64,000 nt of DNA, taken from the NCBI RefSeq assembly GCF_031877795.1, contig NC_133933.1, forward strand, positions 64,368,984 to 64,432,983, in the 5' to 3' direction. This DNA comes from Strix aluco. Its lineage: Eukaryota; Chordata; Aves; Strigiformes; Strigidae. The translations under genes and the position numbers were made by a program. The notes beneath the pieces were generated by a model. The model was not told the DNA's origin. It did no database searches and worked only from the letters and a program-made list of their open reading frames with translations. Of the stretch, positions 59,697 to 64,000 are shown one piece after another (position 1 is the first letter of the stretch; each line of letters opens with the position of its first letter).

Positions 59697-62600
59697 ACTA
59701 TGGCTGCTGCAGTAGGGGAAATAGGGTTAGGGTGAATGGGAAGAAGGGGGAAATCACAGAAAAATAATTTTAATGAGCCATAAATCACAGAAAATTTATA
59801 CACATGGCAAACGTAGCAAATGATTTATCAACATCACATAGATTTCTGTTAAGCACTTAATTACTGAACTTTATGAATTTTTAATTTAAATCAGAATCAT
59901 TCCAAGAATAAATCCTACTTTCTTGTTTCACTTTTTTTTTAAATGAAGACGATCACTATTGTGATTACATTTAACTAGATTTTGTTTTCTGAAGCGCACT
60001 TCCGATGTATGCATCTCCTGCATGTTTTTCCTAGGGCTGGAAATAACTACCACTTCTGCGTGACTGTGTAAGAACTGATGTACACGTGTAGTTCTTAGAA
60101 TGGGAAGTGAATTGTCTCAAAGTTTAGAGCAAAGCATTAATTTTCACTTATAGCTGGATCTGGCACAGTATCAGGCACTGGTCTCTAGTAAAGCACTTAA
60201 GCATTTGCTTAAATGTAAGCATATGTTATCCCATTGGGTCAACGGCTTGATTGAAAAAATAATACTTCCTACCTAAGGGGCCTTTATTGATCTTTTGTTG
60301 ATAAAAATGGCCTTTATTTAATCTGGGAAATGATTATTAATTGTAGCCATCTGAAATGGGGATTCCTTCATGGAAAGCCAACCATGGCACAGGGGAGCCC
60401 ACGACCAAGCAGGACCTCTGTGGGGCCAGGGGCAGGTCCACGCATAGAAGGGTTGTGGTTGTGAGCTGAATATGAGTAAATTGTCAAACCCCTAGAGCTA
60501 CTTTTCCATTAAATCCAAAGAGAGTTAATAGTACCTAATGATCATTACAAATACAGCATGAAGCAAGTGTGTTCTCGCCCATTAATCACAGAAATATTTC
60601 CAGACAGCTTCAAATAAAAAATATTTTCTAAACAATTGCTGTTATGCTTTTAATGAACTACGCTGACATTGTATAACTACAGTGATCTGAATATTCTTAC
60701 AAGTTTATCAGTACTTGGATTAAGGAAAGCTTGTATTATTGCAGTTCATGTGAGAATATGTTCTTCAGATGCACTGTTGAGGGGTATTTTTGTTATGAAA
60801 ATTTTTGGCATAAGGCAAACCAGAAGGAAATTATTTAAGATCATTCTTGTAATGACAGCAGCAGGAGGAAGAGCAGGTGCTGCAGAATCATGCCCAGTTA
60901 GCAGTTATTTAAACTACAAGCTCCAGAATAGGGAAAAGGTTGCAAACAATGTTATAAGCACATTCTACAGCTAGGCTCATATTTTCATCCGGACTTGGAA
61001 AGGTGTGTGTATATTCACTTACTGTATTGTTTTTCTTCTTCATGCAAATTGTATTCACTTGGCTTCATCCAAGTTTATGTACTTGTAAAAAAAAAAAAAA
61101 TACAAGTTTTGTAGCACTGTTAACAGATCTTTTGTCATTTTGGTTTGTGCTTCTATAAGAGGTGTAACAAATTACTGAAATACTTGTCTTTGAATTAAAA
61201 CATGACGTTAAGAAGAAAACGTTACACAAACACTGAGCTAGACTGGTGCCCATGTTCTTCCAGCTGCTCGACTGTAGTAGGGTGCCTGAGCTCTGAGCTG
61301 CCAACAGAGGTGCTGCTGCCTGACCTCAGCCTCTTCCAACATGTAACTACGGGTTAAAGACTAAGTCTCATTCAAGTAAAAAGAAAATAACCACTTCTGA
61401 TACTAAAATGCTTAAAAAGCCCACAATGATGGTGTCTACAAGTAAAACACAGAAGCAAACCTTAAATGTGCAATACTGCAGCTTTAACCCGTCAGTCCAT
61501 TCAGATTTCTCCAGATTCTTGGTATCATAAATGTAGAAGCTGATGATGTCCCAGCAGAAAGGAAGGCAAATTATTTCAAAAGGTTATGTTTGCAGAAAAA
61601 TTGTTTTGCTTTAAAATTCTCACAATGCAGGAGATACCCCGGAGTCATCTAATACTTAAAGTAGGGCTGGACTTCCTCATAGCTTTTGTTGGGGGGGACT
61701 CCTGTGAGTGTTTTTGAGAGGCCATCAGTAGCTGAAGCTCAAGAACGCACTGCTTCTGGGCAACCAAATTCCTTGGGCTCAGTAGGCCTGTCTGGTGTGG
61801 GCCTGAGTCGCATTGCTGAAAGAGCAATAGCTTGCTTTTGGTGGGGGTAAGGTCACAGGTAAAGCAGTGCTAAAGGAGAGGTATGGAGACAGCACCAAGT
61901 CCTCACCAGCTCTCCCTGGGCTTACCTGTGGTGTCTGAGGATGGGGCTGCAGCGAGACTTCAGGCAGTGCCAGCTGATGAGGCAGCAAGAGCTGCAGGAC
62001 ATGTCTGGTGGCACTGCCTTTGGCTCATGCAGGGCTGCGACAGCACCTGTGTGGGGACAGGCAGCCCCATGCAGACCGGGGTTATGGTGGAAGAAGGCAG
62101 CAGCCCAACCAGTGGCCCGTCCTCCCTCCTCTCTGGCACAGCCCATTCCTCCTCCAAATGCAAGGGCAGAGAGCTGGCATGGCGTAGCAGCTAAGAGAAC
62201 AAGAAGATCTGACCCTGTGGGAGATCTTAGGCTATTTTACTTCACATCCTAATAGAGATAAGAACACTTTTTTATCTGAACTCCGCTTGAAAATCTGTAG
62301 AAGCAGAGCAATATGTGGTAGCTAAACAACAGAATTACTATAATCGAATGATACTGTAAAACAGCAAAACTTAGTAAACATGGTCTCATACAAAAAATGT
62401 ACTCCTTTTATAAAAAAAAAAAAAAAAATCATGTAAACCTCCTGAAATAATGTTAAGGAGCTAAAATTATACTACATAGAACAAAAGACCCTGCATCCTT
62501 TATGTAAACACAAGTATTTCTAGGGCTCAGTTCCTATGCCCTATCAGAAACCATGTTAATTTTTTCAGTTTTATTTACCAACTGTTCCTGTTGGGAGCCT

Positions 62601-64000
62601 CCATTTTCTTAACCAATGAGTTGCTGTTAATTCCAAAGAGTTTTCCACAGCCAGTCTGAAATAGGATTGTATTTCCATGTACTCTAGTGATTGATTAATT
62701 TCCTGCTAGCAGAATTTTTAGCTACTGTTCTTCAATACACCGTTCCTGCCCCTATAATTATATTTTCTGTAAAATACTGGAAAGTGAGCTGTGAAATCAA
62801 ACACTTCTACACAAAGACAGAAAATAATAGGGGAACGATAACAAATACAGTAAAACTTGCTCTAACTTTTGACTATTTATTTGGTTGTAGAAGAAAGCAA
62901 CTGTGATAGCATTGCACAGAATAGTTTGCTATGTGGATTGGGTTTTTTTCCCCCTCTTCTTCCCGGATTGAAAAATAGGCTAAGTAGCACTGCTTTTATA
63001 TATTTGGGCTCATTTCATGCCCAGTGTTTCTAAGAGTCTAGCTCTAGGACTGACACTTGCTTCAGTGTCATCCTTTCTGTATTTAATCACTATTAGCTAG
63101 AGCCTAAGTAGAGTTTAATTAAACTCTGTAAAGTCTGGTATTTCTTATTGCTGTGTCCAACTACTTTTCATCTTCATTTACTTTATAAACATTTAATAGG
63201 CAAGAAAATTCCTTACGGATTTCAATTGAAAGCCTTATTGGAAATTGTTGGACTAAAAAAACCCAACATGTTGCAGCTTTGAAAGTTTATGCAAGGTGAT
63301 CTAAGGCTGGTAATAGATCAGGTGGCCAAAAAATAAAAAGGTCTATGCCTCCACAGCATTTCTGTCTTATCAATCAATTTCTAAAAGCAATTGAAGTTTT
63401 TAATGCAAGAATGATATTTGGTTTTAGTTAGTTGGACTTGATGTGCTTTGAAGCTGATGCACAGCATACATGGCCATTTATCACTTCCTGATCACTATCA
63501 TTTATCATTTATTGCTTACTGGAAGATTCTATTAAATGTATACCTGAAATTCCAAAATGTTCATTTGTCTTGTTCAGTACATCAAAGCAAAGCATTAGGG
63601 GGAAAAAAGAACCCAAAAAACCAAAAAACCCACATGGTACTGGCTCTTTCTATCTTTTGTTAAAAACATTGAATGAACCACTGGTAATATCCATCCCCTT
63701 GTAGGCAACAATTTAATTAAATTTTGACAACTGATACAAATAATCTCACAACTTTAAAAGGGACAGCATAGTAAGCTTTGTAGCCTAGGGGGGGAAAAAA
63801 AGGACAGTGAACTTCAGTTTGCTTATTTTATTGAATGTGGTAGCTGTAGCCCTCTAGGTGGAAGTGGTGCTGGAAAATTGTGTTGTTTAAGATCTTCCAT
63901 AATGCATCAGAAGAAAACCTTAAAACATCCTTATTCCATACCATTTATGTCATGCCCATGTCCCACATAACACTCATTTATTCATTCCGTAAGCTTTCTT
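59697..64000. other. downstream flank or long 3' UTR, no gene supported
   Basis: AT-rich sequence with further AATAAA motifs (for example 60613-60618) and A-runs near 61087 and 62410. A GC-richer patch at about 61640-62220 has overlapping frames on both strands but no splice context or recognisable domain. Confidence 0.5.

Noticed and set aside
59718-59733. GGGTTAGGGT as an interstitial telomere repeat
   Set aside because: Only about one and a half TTAGGG units are present, which is expected by chance.

Overview
The window looks like nuclear DNA from a bird. CR1-type LINE fragments with the avian 3' end, an avian-style solo LTR, long introns with consensus GT-AG splice sites, and a GC-rich CpG island all fit this. 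No bacterial or viral gene set is present, and most of the 64 kb is non-coding.

The main gene is on the plus strand in the right half. I can assemble seven coding exons (38771-38816, 48273-48428, 49503-49615, 51887-52036, 55542-55661, 57221-57717, 58086-59361) whose splice phases all agree. From the ATG at 38795 they give a predicted 777-residue protein. Its N-terminal part is a zinc-knuckle plus PR (SET-like) domain of the PRDM15/PRDM10 kind. Next comes one C2H2 finger of the PRDM15 kind, then the complete seven-finger array of the PLAG1/PLAGL family, and finally a PLAG1-like C-terminus. The PRDM-type finger and the first PLAG-type fingers lie in one uninterrupted exon, so this is a true chimera of two transcription-factor families and not two neighbouring genes. 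PLAG1, PLAGL1 and PLAGL2 as I know them have no PR domain, and none of the human PRDM genes I know carries PLAG fingers. This is the most interesting object in the window.

Left part (1-12 kb): two phase-compatible candidate exons (1161-1248 and 2465-2734 or 2760) of an unidentified gene encoding an acidic tail; an LTR of about 1.03 kb (2920-3953) with a possible 5-bp target duplication; a CR1 remnant near 6.7 kb; a non-autonomous hAT transposon of 744 bp (7938-8681) with matching terminal inverted repeats and a perfect 8-bp target duplication; and a nested CR1 arrangement, in which a younger minus-strand copy (about 9798-11705) splits an older plus-strand copy.

Middle part (12-38 kb): a CpG island at 12.0-12.9 kb with a GGGCC pentamer run and a small CpG-rich patch at 35.9-36.1 kb. 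Both are possible promoters for the downstream gene. The rest is intron-like or intergenic AT-rich sequence, another CR1 remnant (34.45-34.86 kb), and some stretches that look faintly like decayed coding sequence but that I cannot name.

Right end (59.4-64 kb): 3' UTR and flank with several AATAAA signals and no further gene that I can support.
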